Source: Anaeroplasma bactoclasticum (GTDB taxonomy: Bacteria > Bacillota_I > Bacilli_A > Acholeplasmatales > Anaeroplasmataceae). Taken from it: a stretch of 39,930 nucleotides of DNA. Positions 8,200 to 16,713 of this stretch are shown one piece after another (the stretch's first letter is position 1; each line of letters opens with the position of its first letter). Below the pieces are notes generated by a model that saw nothing but the letters and a program-made list of their open reading frames with translations, was not told where the DNA came from and made no database searches. The position numbers and the translations under genes were made by a program. The stretch spans positions 1 to 39,930 of the forward strand of contig JAMPGQ010000012.1 in the NCBI GenBank assembly GCA_023663825.1. The letters are read 5' to 3'.

Positions 8200-9846
8200 T
8201 TAGCATTTATCTTTAGTGTAGAAAATGGAATCTCCAATAAATTCTCTAATGATGGAATTACAAGGAATCCACTTATCTGAAATGTCTTTAAAATACTTTA
8301 AAAATTTAACTAAACGATTTGCCTGGATAAAGTATGGGCTTTCTGTATCTACTGCCTCTAAAAGCGGTAATGCATGCTTCTTTAAAACACATAGCTCATA
8401 AGATAATTCTGAGTTAAATACGAAGTCAGCATTAGATTGATGCGGGTAAATCCATTTAAATTCTCCTCTTCTTACACTAGGCCACATTTCAAGTGTCTGT
8501 TCACAGCTGGAATTCCTAGTTTCAAAGTCTCTAACCATTCTTCTAATCAATCTGATGTCAGATAGAGAAATTGGGTTATGATCATCAATATGAAGCTGTG
8601 CCTGTGGTGCTATATAAACTTTAAATTTAAGTTCTGAAGGGATAGATGGAGTCAATTCATCGTTTAAAGCATGAATACCTTCAATCATAATAGGTTGATG
8701 TTTACCTAATCGAACTGGTTCTCCAAAGGTTCTAGCTTGTGTTGTAAAGTTATATTTTGGTAAAGCCACTTCCTCTCCGTTAATTAGCTTATAGATTACT
8801 TCATCAAATAAATTACGATCTAAGGCATCTATATGCTCAAAATCAGGCTTTCCATATTCATCAATTGGAGCCATATGCCCCTGGTTGTAAAAATCATCTA
8901 CGCTAATCATTAAAGGATCAATGCCTAAGGATTTTAATTGTATTCTTAAGCGATTTGTAAAGGTCGTTTTTCCACTAGAAGATGGTCCAGCAACAGCAAT
9001 TAAACGTAGAGTATCTATATCACGTGCTATTTTCTCTCCTAATGCGGCCAACTGGTTATTGTGGCGTGTTTCACAGATGTTAATAAATTCTAGAGCCTTT
9101 CCCTGTTCTATAATTTCATTCATCTGTGAAATATAGCTTGCTGTAGTAATATTTCCCCAACGATTTGCTTCTCTTAAAGCATTTTGGAACACTCTTTCAT
9201 CCTCAAAAGGTGGGATTTGTCCTTTATTTTCAGCACGTGGATATTGGATGATAAATCCAGGAGCATATAGCCTAAAATTATACTCCTTAATATATCCAGT
9301 AGAAGGTAACATATAACCAAACATATAGTTTCTGTAGCTTCCACATTCATACATATGAACTGTAGCTTCTTTTCTGTAGGCTAAAATTTTAGCCTTATCT
9401 TTAAACCCAATCTCATTATAATATTGATTTGCTTCTTCTTTAGGGATACTAAAACGTTTAATAGGTAAATCTTGAGCAATTATACTATCTAATTCAGCCT
9501 TAATTTTATCTAAATCTGCCTGCATAAAGGCATGATTGATATTAGATATACTTGCAAATATAGACCTAGAAACGCTGTAGTTAAAGATCACTTTTGCTTT
9601 GGGATACAATTTTTGTATCGCCATAATCACCAAGTATCTAAGCGTAGATTGATATATTGTAGCTGCTTCTGTATCTGTCAAAGTTAATAGCTCTACCTGA
9701 CAGTCTTTATCAATAATATAATCCAACTCCCGAATTCGATTATTTACTTTTGCAGCTTGATATTGGTATTTATCTCCTTCTATAATTTCTGATACACGCA
9801 CTGGTTCATTTTTAATAATCGTTTTACCACAAATTTGTATTTTCAT
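8200..9846 (-). CDS. TGS-domain nucleoside (uridine) kinase-like P-loop protein
   Basis: 548 residues in three parts. Residues 1-60 resemble a TGS domain, 60-230 resemble the second additional domain of threonyl-tRNA synthetase, and about 280-500 form a uridine kinase/phosphoribulokinase-type NTPase. The P-loop is GPSSSGKTT (287-295), followed by DDFYNQG and the kinase motif RRMVRDFETRNSS. This fused architecture is widespread in Bacillota and Bacteroidota; its substrate is usually given as a nucleoside, but the role of the synthetase-like half is unsettled. The SD is AGGAGGAAA. The gene stands alone behind an unusual leader with long inverted and direct repeats. Confidence 0.85.
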   Translation of the reverse strand: MKIQICGKTIIKNEPVRVSEIIEGDKYQYQAAKVNNRIRELDYIIDKDCQVELLTLTDTEAATIYQSTLRYLVIMAIQKLYPKAKVIFNYSVSRSIFASISNINHAFMQADLDKIKAELDSIIAQDLPIKRFSIPKEEANQYYNEIGFKDKAKILAYRKEATVHMYECGSYRNYMFGYMLPSTGYIKEYNFRLYAPGFIIQYPRAENKGQIPPFEDERVFQNALREANRWGNITTASYISQMNEIIEQGKALEFINICETRHNNQLAALGEKIARDIDTLRLIAVAGPSSSGKTTFTNRLRIQLKSLGIDPLMISVDDFYNQGHMAPIDEYGKPDFEHIDALDRNLFDEVIYKLINGEEVALPKYNFTTQARTFGEPVRLGKHQPIMIEGIHALNDELTPSIPSELKFKVYIAPQAQLHIDDHNPISLSDIRLIRRMVRDFETRNSSCEQTLEMWPSVRRGEFKWIYPHQSNADFVFNSELSYELCVLKKHALPLLEAVDTESPYFIQANRLVKFLKYFKDISDKWIPCNSIIREFIGDSIFYTKDKC

Positions 9847-9872
9847 TTCTTTTTCCTCCTTTTTGAATTTAA

Positions 9873-9956
9873 TCTAGTTTTTAAAAATATATTCAATACG
9901 TTTATAAATAATTCAAATGATATTGCTAATCAAATGATAAAGTTTTAAAAACTAGA
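9873..9956 (-). promoter_or_regulatory. Kinase 5' leader: 14-bp inverted repeat enclosing a tandem repeat
   Basis: TCTAGTTTTTAAAA (9873-9886) and its exact reverse complement (9943-9956) flank two copies of TCAAATGATA (9913-9922 and 9930-9939; period 17). The element lies between the predicted promoter and the SD of the kinase gene, so it would be transcribed. It could be an RNA stem or paired protein-binding sites. Confidence 0.5.
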
Positions 9957-9993
9957 TATGTCTTGAAATTTTTTTTCGGTATCGTGGGTAACA

Positions 9994-10028
9994 ATTATAG
10001 CATATTTCAAAAAAAAATGCTAGCATTT
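9994..10028 (-). promoter_or_regulatory. Kinase promoter with palindromic operator candidate
   Basis: On the minus strand, the extended -10 TGC-TATAAT has its hexamer at 9994-9999. A perfect 14-bp palindrome AAATGCTAGCATTT (10015-10028) covers the expected -35 position. A repressor site is the simplest reading. Confidence 0.45.
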
Positions 10029-10492
10029 AAAAAAGAGTTTTAAGTCAGGATTAAAAAAATATATAAAAGTTATCTGAAAATGGACGTTAAAAATGGCGCA
10101 TTTTGAGAAATCGAGACGAGTACTTGTCTATAATCTTTATTTTCGATTTCTATTTTTGCATCCTAAGAGAAAAATATCATTTTAAATTCTTCTATAATTT
10201 TGTTTTAATTTCATTCTTTCAAATAAACGATCAATTTAATCAGTTTTCAGATAAAAACGTCTAAAACGGGCTATTTTGGGCGTTATTTTTGATAATCTAA
10301 ATTTCTTTTGTTTATGATACTTCTTGTAAACGAAAATACTAGTTTTAATAAAAAAACACCTGCAATCATAAGCTTTTCTTAATTTTTTTGAAAATCTAGT
10401 TTTTAATATTATATTATTTTTTAAATAAATTTATATAATAAATTTTATTAAATTATATCATATGTTTTTTAAAATTAGATTTATTTCGAAAT
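10029..10492. other. Non-coding region with nested inverted and direct repeats
   Basis: No ORF. From 10070 to 10284, TTATCTGAAAA (10070-10080) is complementary to TTTTCAGATAA (10244-10254). AGAAATCGA/TCGATTTCT (10106-10114, 10143-10151) surrounds the near-palindrome GACGAGTACTTGTC (10115-10128). Two hairpins occur: AAAATG-GCG-CATTTT (10090-10104), and AACGTCTAAAA/TTTTGGGCGTT (10256-10284, G-U pairs on plus) followed by ATTTTTG. It may be a structured plus-strand RNA. From 10290 to 10492 the sequence is very AT-rich with no structure I trust. Confidence 0.35.
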
Positions 10493-10514
10493 AAAAAATC
10501 TCTCATAGGAGAGA
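10493..10514 (-). terminator. Terminator of spoIVA
   Basis: TCTCTC/GAGAGA hairpin (10499-10504, 10509-10514) with a minus-strand T run, just past the spoIVA stop. Confidence 0.75.
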
Positions 10515-10518
10515 CTTC

Positions 10519-11985
10519 TTATAAGATAATAGCAATTAAATTATTATGATTAGAATTCATAATCTTATCTAAGACATTTTTAATTTTATCCTTTGATTTA
10601 TCAGGTAAACCATGTATTTTAGATTTCATAGAATCATTTACGATGTCAGAAAGCTTTTTGCCAAAGAACTCCTTGTTCCATAGAGCTTCTTCATCTCCAT
10701 CACTATTCAAACTATCCATTAACATTCTAGATTGTTCTTCAGATCCAATGATTGGTGTAAAGGAAGATTCTAGATCAACAGCAATCATATGGATACAGGA
10801 TGCCTTTGCAGACAGCTTAACTCCATACATACCGTTTTTCTTAACTACCTCGGGTGGTAATAGATGCATATCAGCTATTCTAGGTACTGAAACACCATAG
10901 CCAGTTTGTTTTGCTTCTAAAATAGCGGAATTAACTTCTTCATAAACCTCATTGGCTTTCTTAGATTGATACAAGTAGCTAATGAAGTCTTTTCTGCTTT
11001 CACTAGATTTTCCTAATAATAAGTCAACAATCTCTTTATATTTTGAATCATCTAGATCTAAGACGATACTAGCTTTCCCTGTAGCCGCTTCTAATAGCTC
11101 AAGTTTTACATCAGAAAACTGATTTGCGTTTCTTAGTTCCTTACAAATATTAGAAACATCCTTAACCTTCTTATACTTCATCTCAACATCCTGAATTGTA
11201 TCCATAATACTTTTCTTAAGTGGTATATCTTCACCGATTGCATCAATATAGTCAGGTAAAGAAATTTCTAAGTCGGATATAGGAAATTCTTCTAATGCCT
11301 TTGATAAAACTAAATTTGCATCCTCTTGGGTCATTTTTAAAGCAGATAAGCAAACAACATTCACTTCATATTTAGACTCTAAGTCTTTTGCAAGAGCTTG
11401 AGCCTTTGGATCAAGCGGATCTTTTGTGTTTAAAACAATAACAAAGGGTTTATTCATATCCTTTAGCTTGGGGATAAGCTTCTCTTCGATTTCTGCATAT
11501 TCATTTCTTGTAAACTCACTAAAAGAACCATCAGAGGTTACATAGATTCCTAAATTGGAATGATTAAAGATGACCTTCTCTGTTCCAATAGAAGCTGCTT
11601 CTTGAAATGGTATTGCTTCATTGTACCAGGGTGTTTTTACAAGTCTTGGTTCTGCATCGGTTCCAAACCCTTCAGCTGATGGTATAATTTCCCCTACACA
11701 ATCTACAAATCGTAAATTCATTACTGTACTATTCACATTTAATTCAATAGAAGTTGAGGGAATAAATTTTGGCTCTACAGTCATTATCTGCTTACCCTCT
11801 GCCGTTTGTGGTAGTTCATCTAAGATTTTGTGTTTCATAAATTCATCTTCGACATTAGGTAAAATCAACAATTTAAAAAATGAATTAATTAAAGTTGACT
11901 TTCCACTTCTGCAAGAACCAACAAATCCAATAAATAAATCACTCTTCATTCTATTTGATAAGCTAATTAATGCCTCATCATTCAT
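10519..11985 (-). CDS. spoIVA: Stage IV sporulation protein A (spore coat basement ATPase)
   Basis: SpoIVA polymerises on the outer forespore membrane, using ATP, to form the platform for coat assembly; in Bacillus it is made in the mother cell under sigma-E. At 488 residues it matches B. subtilis SpoIVA (492). It keeps the Walker A GSCRSGKS (23-30), the switch-like segment FVDCVGEIIPSAEGFG, the TPWYNEAIPFQEAA block, the TGYG segment in the middle, and the conserved C-terminus ending IAIIL. GAGGAGG lies before the ATG. It is monocistronic between long intergenic regions. It is direct evidence that the organism belongs to a spore-forming lineage. Confidence 0.95.
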   Translation of the reverse strand: MNDEALISLSNRMKSDLFIGFVGSCRSGKSTLINSFFKLLILPNVEDEFMKHKILDELPQTAEGKQIMTVEPKFIPSTSIELNVNSTVMNLRFVDCVGEIIPSAEGFGTDAEPRLVKTPWYNEAIPFQEAASIGTEKVIFNHSNLGIYVTSDGSFSEFTRNEYAEIEEKLIPKLKDMNKPFVIVLNTKDPLDPKAQALAKDLESKYEVNVVCLSALKMTQEDANLVLSKALEEFPISDLEISLPDYIDAIGEDIPLKKSIMDTIQDVEMKYKKVKDVSNICKELRNANQFSDVKLELLEAATGKASIVLDLDDSKYKEIVDLLLGKSSESRKDFISYLYQSKKANEVYEEVNSAILEAKQTGYGVSVPRIADMHLLPPEVVKKNGMYGVKLSAKASCIHMIAVDLESSFTPIIGSEEQSRMLMDSLNSDGDEEALWNKEFFGKKLSDIVNDSMKSKIHGLPDKSKDKIKNVLDKIMNSNHNNLIAIIL

Positions 11986-12004
11986 AAAAATTCCTCCTCG
12001 TTAG

Positions 12005-12333
12005 TCATAGAAATCCTATGTATGAAAGGAAGGAATTATTCCTAATTGAATGAAAAGAATACAAATATTCCTTTTAAAGGTATATTTAGATTATATAAGT
12101 TAGGCTAGATTTTAAGCTTATTTGTAATACTTTTTTTAATCTTTCAATGATATATTTATGTTTTAAATAGAGAGATTATCTCTTTTATAAATATAAATAT
12201 AAAAGCGTATTGAATTTGAATGTACACATATATAAAATTCTTTTTCAATTACGTTATCTTACTAGTGCAAGAAAATCACTTCATCATAATACGAATATTT
12301 TTATCTTATAGGCTTCTTAAAAAAGAACAAAAG
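12005..12333. other. spoIVA upstream region, no clear element
   Basis: AT-rich, with no ORF longer than chance. I could not identify a sigma-E promoter with confidence, although one would be expected here for spoIVA. Confidence 0.4.
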
Positions 12334-12437
12334 GAAAAAAATTAAGCCATCCAAAAGGGATGGCTATAATATTATTGGGAGTGCATGTGATCTCATGAGT
12401 AAATTGGGAGATAATATATAGTGCGAAATCACATGCA
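12334..12437 (-). ncRNA. Candidate small structured RNA ending in a terminator
   Basis: A perfect 10-bp inverted repeat TGCATGTGAT/ATCACATGCA (12382-12391, 12428-12437) encloses a smaller ATCTC/GAGAT pair. Downstream on the minus strand is a strong terminator, AGCCATCC/GGATGGCT (12345-12352, 12358-12365), followed by TTAATTTTTTT. There is no ORF inside. It matches no RNA family I recognise (not SRP RNA, 6S, tmRNA or RNase P). The terminator could instead simply end the upstream dipeptidase operon, with the repeat as a protein site. No convincing promoter is visible. Confidence 0.4.
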
Positions 12438-12558
12438 TCTATAGTTTACTACATTTTCAATCAAAAATAAAGAGTTTTTTTCATTTTTTTTAATTTTTTT
12501 GATTTTTTTTATCAAATTCGACACCAAAAAGTACTATTTTCTCATTTTTTTTAGCATT

Positions 12559-13530
12559 TTATCCTATATTAGCACCTAATACACGTAAAAAATTCCTATA
12601 AGCAACCCTTTCAATTTCTTCTTCTGTAAAGCCTTGTGTGCGCATTTCTTCAAAAAGCTTAGGCATAAGGCTTGCATTTTTCATCTGTATATTTGGATCA
12701 ATCCCATCAAAATCACTTCCTATAGCAATGACGTCTATCCCAGCTAAATTTTTTATGTATTTTATATGTTCTATTACACAAGGGATGGTATTCTTTCCTA
12801 CCTCTTCATTTTCATTTAAGAAGGCGGCACAAAAATTCATTCCCATAACGCCACCATTTTCTTTTAGCTTTAGAATCATATCATCAGTTAGGTTTCTCAC
12901 ATGATTACAAACACCTCTAGCATTAGAGTGACTTGCAACAATAGGCTTGGAAGAATATTTTAAGCAATCATAGAATCCTTTGTCAGAAAGATGAGACACA
13001 TCAACAATCATCCCTAGACGATTCATTTCTTTAACCATTTCAATTCCATATTCTGTCAAACCTTCTTTAGTGTTAGGAGTTTTAAAATCAGGATGCTCTG
13101 TCAATTTGAAATTTGGATGGCCTACACCATTTTCAAAATTCCAGTTGAGACATATCATTCTTACTCCTAGTTTATGAAATGTTCTAAGATAAGCAAGGCT
13201 AGATTCAGTAACTCCACCTTCTTCTATAGTAAGCAAGCTAGAAATTTTTCCCTCCACTTGATTTTTTGCCAAATCAGAATAGCATAATACAGGGGCAATC
13301 TTATCTTTATATCGTTCTATCTCCTCATAATAGCGATTTATCATCTGGATACAGTATTTGAAAGGTTCGGGTGTTTTTTTAAGATAAACAAACATTGCAA
13401 AGCATTGAAGTAGGCAATTTCCTTCTTTTAATTGCTTTATATTGATTTGTAAAGGTGCATCTAAAAGACTTAAATTTTCTTTATGCATTAGCTCTGAAAT
13501 TGTATCACAATGTAAATCAATGTAGTTCAT
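12559..13530 (-). CDS. M19 family (membrane/renal) dipeptidase
   Basis: Zinc-dependent dipeptidase of peptidase family M19, related to renal dipeptidase; it probably cleaves dipeptides, including D-residue ones, in the cytoplasm. Metal ligands and family motifs are visible: DLHCDT at the N-terminus, TIEEGG in the middle, VDVSHLSDKGF, ASHSNARG and AIGSDFDGI. The 323-residue length is normal. It is the last gene of the CAAX protease-flavin reductase-dipeptidase unit. Its ATG lies 13 bp inside the previous gene behind GGAGGAATATA, suggesting coupled translation. Confidence 0.92.
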   Translation of the reverse strand: MNYIDLHCDTISELMHKENLSLLDAPLQINIKQLKEGNCLLQCFAMFVYLKKTPEPFKYCIQMINRYYEEIERYKDKIAPVLCYSDLAKNQVEGKISSLLTIEEGGVTESSLAYLRTFHKLGVRMICLNWNFENGVGHPNFKLTEHPDFKTPNTKEGLTEYGIEMVKEMNRLGMIVDVSHLSDKGFYDCLKYSSKPIVASHSNARGVCNHVRNLTDDMILKLKENGGVMGMNFCAAFLNENEEVGKNTIPCVIEHIKYIKNLAGIDVIAIGSDFDGIDPNIQMKNASLMPKLFEEMRTQGFTEEEIERVAYRNFLRVLGANIG

Positions 13531-14041
13531 TATATTCCTCCGTCACTAAAAACTGTTTGATTTCACATACATACATTGTATGTGAATCGCCTTCACCATA
13601 GTACTGTTTTTTAATGTCTTCAGCTAAATTCTCGTAAGGTAAATTAATAGAATATAGCTTTTTCATCTTAAAGCAATATGTAGCCTGTGTAATATAGGCG
13701 CCATCATAGTCTGGATCATAGGTATAAGATAAGTTAGCATTTTTAATTTTATCCTCATTTTTGCCTGAGTGTGTACCTACATAAAGAACACTTTCCTTAT
13801 ATTTTTCATCTAAAAAAGAAAGGGTGATGCTTTCACTTCTTTCTAAAAATGAATAGGTATGACGAGATTTTCTCACAAACACATAGGCAACATCTCTTCC
13901 CCACAATACACCAATTCCTCCCCAAGAAACAGTTAAAGAATTAAATCCTATTTTTTTATCTCCTGCAGTAAGAATAGCATTTTTCCGTTTTAAATCATCA
14001 AAGATATTCTCATTATAAAATGTATCTAATTTTTTAAGCAT
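13517..14041 (-). CDS. Flavin reductase-like FMN-binding protein
   Basis: About 174 residues with the split-barrel flavin reductase look: GFNSLTVSWGGIGVLWGRDVAYVFVRKSRHT near the N-terminus, then LSFLDE and a central VGTHSGK motif. It likely binds FMN; the partner enzyme is unknown. The ATG at 14041 is preferred over a GTG at 14053 because GAGGTG sits at the right distance before it. The CAAX protease stop (TGA at 14050-14052) lies within this SD region, so translation is probably coupled. Confidence 0.75.
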   Translation of the reverse strand: MLKKLDTFYNENIFDDLKRKNAILTAGDKKIGFNSLTVSWGGIGVLWGRDVAYVFVRKSRHTYSFLERSESITLSFLDEKYKESVLYVGTHSGKNEDKIKNANLSYTYDPDYDGAYITQATYCFKMKKLYSINLPYENLAEDIKKQYYGEGDSHTMYVCEIKQFLVTEEYNELH

Positions 14042-14049
14042 ATTGCACC

Positions 14050-14850
14050 TCACATAAGCAAAATCTTGACAAATGAAATTAAATTATTTAACAAATGGAA
14101 AAACCATGAAGCGTACACATTTTTATTACATAAATGGTAGGTTATGCATAATAGCAAGCCACTAAGCATATATGGAATGGTTATTAATAAGTTTTCTAAA
14201 GGAGTATAGCTTGCCTCCATAAAGGTTGTAATAACATGTGGAAGTGTGAACACTAAAACTGAAACAACATAGGATAATGCAATCGGAAATTTTTTCAGAT
14301 ATTCGAAGATTGCCTTTCTGTAGATAAGCTCTTCAATGATTGGAGCACATACCACTACTGCAAAAAACATAGGAATTACCCCACCATTTTTGATAAGTAC
14401 TTCAATGGAAGATTGATTGACTGAAGTTTGATGAATTAATTCTCCAATTCCAGCTTCAACCCCGTAAGATATTCCATATCCTAAAGCTGCACATAGAGGA
14501 ATCAACCAAGCGAGCTTTTTATATCCTTTGATAAGTCCCTTTCCATCTTTTATTAAATGGTCTCTCATAAAGAATAGTACGATAACAAATAAAAGAATAT
14601 ACATTAAAAGATTGGCTATAGAATTACTAAAAACATAAAGTTTTAGATGTGCTTCTTCTAATTTACTTATATCAACAGCTGATATAACCTGCATTAGTTC
14701 TATCGGATTTAATTCTAAGTGATGGAGAAGGTTATAAAACATAGCTAAAATAATTATGATTATACCTCCACCAAGAAGTGTTAATAAAAAGTATGCTATT
14801 ACTGCCACAGTTTTATTTGGTGCTAGTAATGGATTTTTCACATCATTCAT
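14050..14850 (-). CDS. CPBP family intramembrane (CAAX-type) protease
   Basis: A multi-TM protein of about 266 residues with the Abi/CPBP signature: Glu-Glu in EELIYRKAIFEYL, His in LPHV, and the final HLLNN motif. In bacteria such proteases act in bacteriocin self-immunity, processing or membrane stress; the role here is unknown. The ATG at 14850 has GAGGAAGTGA upstream. The earlier in-frame ATG at 14877 overlaps a TATAAT -10 (14876-14881), so it is not used if that is the promoter. It is the first gene of a three-gene unit. Confidence 0.8.
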   Translation of the reverse strand: MNDVKNPLLAPNKTVAVIAYFLLTLLGGGIIIIILAMFYNLLHHLELNPIELMQVISAVDISKLEEAHLKLYVFSNSIANLLMYILLFVIVLFFMRDHLIKDGKGLIKGYKKLAWLIPLCAALGYGISYGVEAGIGELIHQTSVNQSSIEVLIKNGGVIPMFFAVVVCAPIIEELIYRKAIFEYLKKFPIALSYVVSVLVFTLPHVITTFMEASYTPLENLLITIPYMLSGLLLCITYHLCNKNVYASWFFHLLNNLISFVKILLM

Positions 14851-14919
14851 AAAGTCACTTCCTCTTTTTTCATACATTATACAATATTTTCCAACAAAAT
14901 ACTAGAAATTAGCATAAGA

Positions 14920-14944
14920 AAAACAAAAGACCAAAGAGTCTTTT
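14920..14944 (-). terminator. Terminator of the spoVA operon
   Basis: AAAAGAC/GTCTTTT hairpin (14925-14931, 14938-14944) followed on the minus strand by GTTTTT. It overlaps the spoVAE stop. Confidence 0.75.
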
Positions 14945-15293
14945 ACTTTTTTGGTCTAAAAATAAGTGCAATAAGCACAGATATCAATATGGTGAATGCT
15001 ATACCTGCACTTGTTTTTCCATAGATACCTGTAAAGATACCAATATATCCAACCTCATTTGCTTTTTCTAAAGCGGCATGAACTAAGGAATGTCCAAAAT
15101 TCGTTATAGGTAGTGCTGCTCCTGCTCCAGCTAAATCAAGTAATTTATCATAAAATCCACCTATATCAAGAAGCGTTCCTAAACAAACAAACAATACAGT
15201 CATATGCCCTACAGTGAGCTTAAAAATATCTTTAATGATTTCTGCTAAACCACAAATAGCTCCCCCAATTAAAAATGCATAAAAATAAATCAT
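14943..15293 (-). CDS. spoVAE: Stage V sporulation protein AE (SpoVAEb type)
   Basis: Small membrane protein of the SpoVA channel that moves dipicolinic acid into the forespore and out on germination. It has 116 residues, the length of B. subtilis SpoVAEb, with about four hydrophobic helices and the conserved GHMTVLFVCLGTLLDIGG and PITNFGHSLV segments. The ATG at 15293 is chosen because GGAGGTGG precedes it and it overlaps the spoVAD stop by 4 bp; the longer frame adds an unlikely N-terminus. It is the last gene of the operon. Confidence 0.93.
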   Translation of the reverse strand: MIYFYAFLIGGAICGLAEIIKDIFKLTVGHMTVLFVCLGTLLDIGGFYDKLLDLAGAGAALPITNFGHSLVHAALEKANEVGYIGIFTGIYGKTSAGIAFTILISVLIALIFRPKK

Positions 15294-16267
15294 TTTTCCA
15301 CCTCCATACATATCGCATGTGCAATACAAGGTAAGCTGTTTTTTTGGTTAATCATTGTTGGATTCATTAACGCACCAGTGGCACATAGAAGAACTTTTTT
15401 ATAATACCCTTCCAGCATTCTTTTTTTTATGTAAGATAAAAATACTGCAGCTGAGGTACCTGGACCACTACCACCTGCCAATACATTTTGACTATTTGTG
15501 TTATAAAGAATGAGTCCACAATCGTTATAATTATTGACCTCGCCATATTCTTCCTTTAAAGCCTTTGAAACGATTTCAAATCCATAAGTAGATAAATCAC
15601 CTGTCAAGACTAAATCATAGTCATTAGGAGTCGTTTTTGTGGCTTTAAAATGGGCAAATAAAGTTTCTAAGGCAGCTGGAGCCATAGCTCTACCAAAATC
15701 ACAGGCATCTGTAAAGCCTACATCAATGACTTTTCCTAGGGTAAAATCTGTAAGCTTCAATTTTCCTTTCTTATGCGTCAACAAAGCACTTGCTCCTATA
15801 GTTGAAGTAAAGGTTTGAGTATCCTCTTTATTTCCTCCATATTCCACTGGATTTCTAAATTGTCGTTCTGCTGATTGGTTATGACTAGAGGTATAAACTA
15901 AGATATTTTCTACTTTTTCATCATTTAATAATAGCCCTGCAACACCTAAGCTTAAGGATATAGTTGAACATGCAGAATACACTCCAATTAAGCTGATAGG
16001 AAGGCTTCTAAAGGTGTAGCTTGAAGTTGTCAACTGATTAGAAAGTTCCCCACCAATTGCCAAAGAGATATCCTCAGCCTCTATATTTTCTTTTTCTAAA
16101 AGCATATCAATAGCCTTTGAAAGAATATCTATTTCACTATTTTCAAAACAGCTATCCTTACATTCATCTATAGAATCAAAATACTTTTTTAAAGGACCTT
16201 CTCCTTCAAGCTCTCCTGCTACAACAATAGCAGATGTTAAGTATACGTTTTTTAGTTTAAAGGTCAT
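15290..16267 (-). CDS. spoVAD: Stage V sporulation protein AD
   Basis: Soluble, thiolase-fold component of the SpoVA apparatus, which binds dipicolinic acid in Bacillus. It has 325 residues (about 338 in B. subtilis) with family segments such as YSACSTISLSLG, GGSGPGTSAAVF and a C-terminal LLCATGALMNPT. It overlaps spoVAC and spoVAE by 4 bp on each side, so the three genes are one translationally coupled unit. Confidence 0.94.
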   Translation of the reverse strand: MTFKLKNVYLTSAIVVAGELEGEGPLKKYFDSIDECKDSCFENSEIDILSKAIDMLLEKENIEAEDISLAIGGELSNQLTTSSYTFRSLPISLIGVYSACSTISLSLGVAGLLLNDEKVENILVYTSSHNQSAERQFRNPVEYGGNKEDTQTFTSTIGASALLTHKKGKLKLTDFTLGKVIDVGFTDACDFGRAMAPAALETLFAHFKATKTTPNDYDLVLTGDLSTYGFEIVSKALKEEYGEVNNYNDCGLILYNTNSQNVLAGGSGPGTSAAVFLSYIKKRMLEGYYKKVLLCATGALMNPTMINQKNSLPCIAHAICMEVEK

Positions 16268-16713
16268 ATTAACACCTCAAATATAAATCTTACTGAGGCA
16301 ACTATAATAGCAGAGGTTGTACCTAAAACAATGACACTTCCAGCAAGCTTTAAGGCATTGGCTCCAATACCAAGTACAATCCCTTCCTTATGATATTCCA
16401 TTGCTGAGGATACGGATGCATTCGCAAAGCCTGTAATAGGTATTGCAAGTCCACATTTGCCAATCTGTCCTAAGTTATCATATATACCAAATGCTGTAAG
16501 CATTCCTGCAAATAGTACCATTGTTAATGTCATATATAAAGATGCATCTTGTTTTTCTAAATGTAAAATTTGATAATATAAATCAAAAAAAAGCTGACCA
16601 ATAATGGATACACATCCACCTGTAGAAAATGCTAAAAGAAAGTTTTTTAGTGCAGTCTTATAATCCTTTTTTACTGCTATCAGCTCTTGATAATATTTTC
16701 TTGTTTTTTCCAT
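16264..16713 (-). CDS. spoVAC: Stage V sporulation protein AC
   Basis: Membrane component of the SpoVA channel; SpoVAC acts as a mechanosensitive channel in Bacillus germination. It has 149 residues with about four TM helices, family motifs AFSTGGCVSIIGQLFFDLY and GLAIPITGFANASVSSAMEY, and GGTGAT before the ATG. It is the first gene of the three-gene operon. spoVAA, spoVAB, spoVAEa and spoVAF are not present here. Confidence 0.94.
   Translation of the reverse strand: MEKTRKYYQELIAVKKDYKTALKNFLLAFSTGGCVSIIGQLFFDLYYQILHLEKQDASLYMTLTMVLFAGMLTAFGIYDNLGQIGKCGLAIPITGFANASVSSAMEYHKEGIVLGIGANALKLAGSVIVLGTTSAIIVASVRFIFEVLI

Noticed and set aside
9913-9939. TCAAATGATA direct repeats as a CRISPR-like array
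   Set aside because: Only two copies, with a 7-nt spacer; no cas genes anywhere in the window.
12382-12437. The stem upstream of spoIVA as a tRNA or SRP RNA
   Set aside because: It lacks the cloverleaf arms and CCA-side features, and the conserved SRP RNA tetraloop region.
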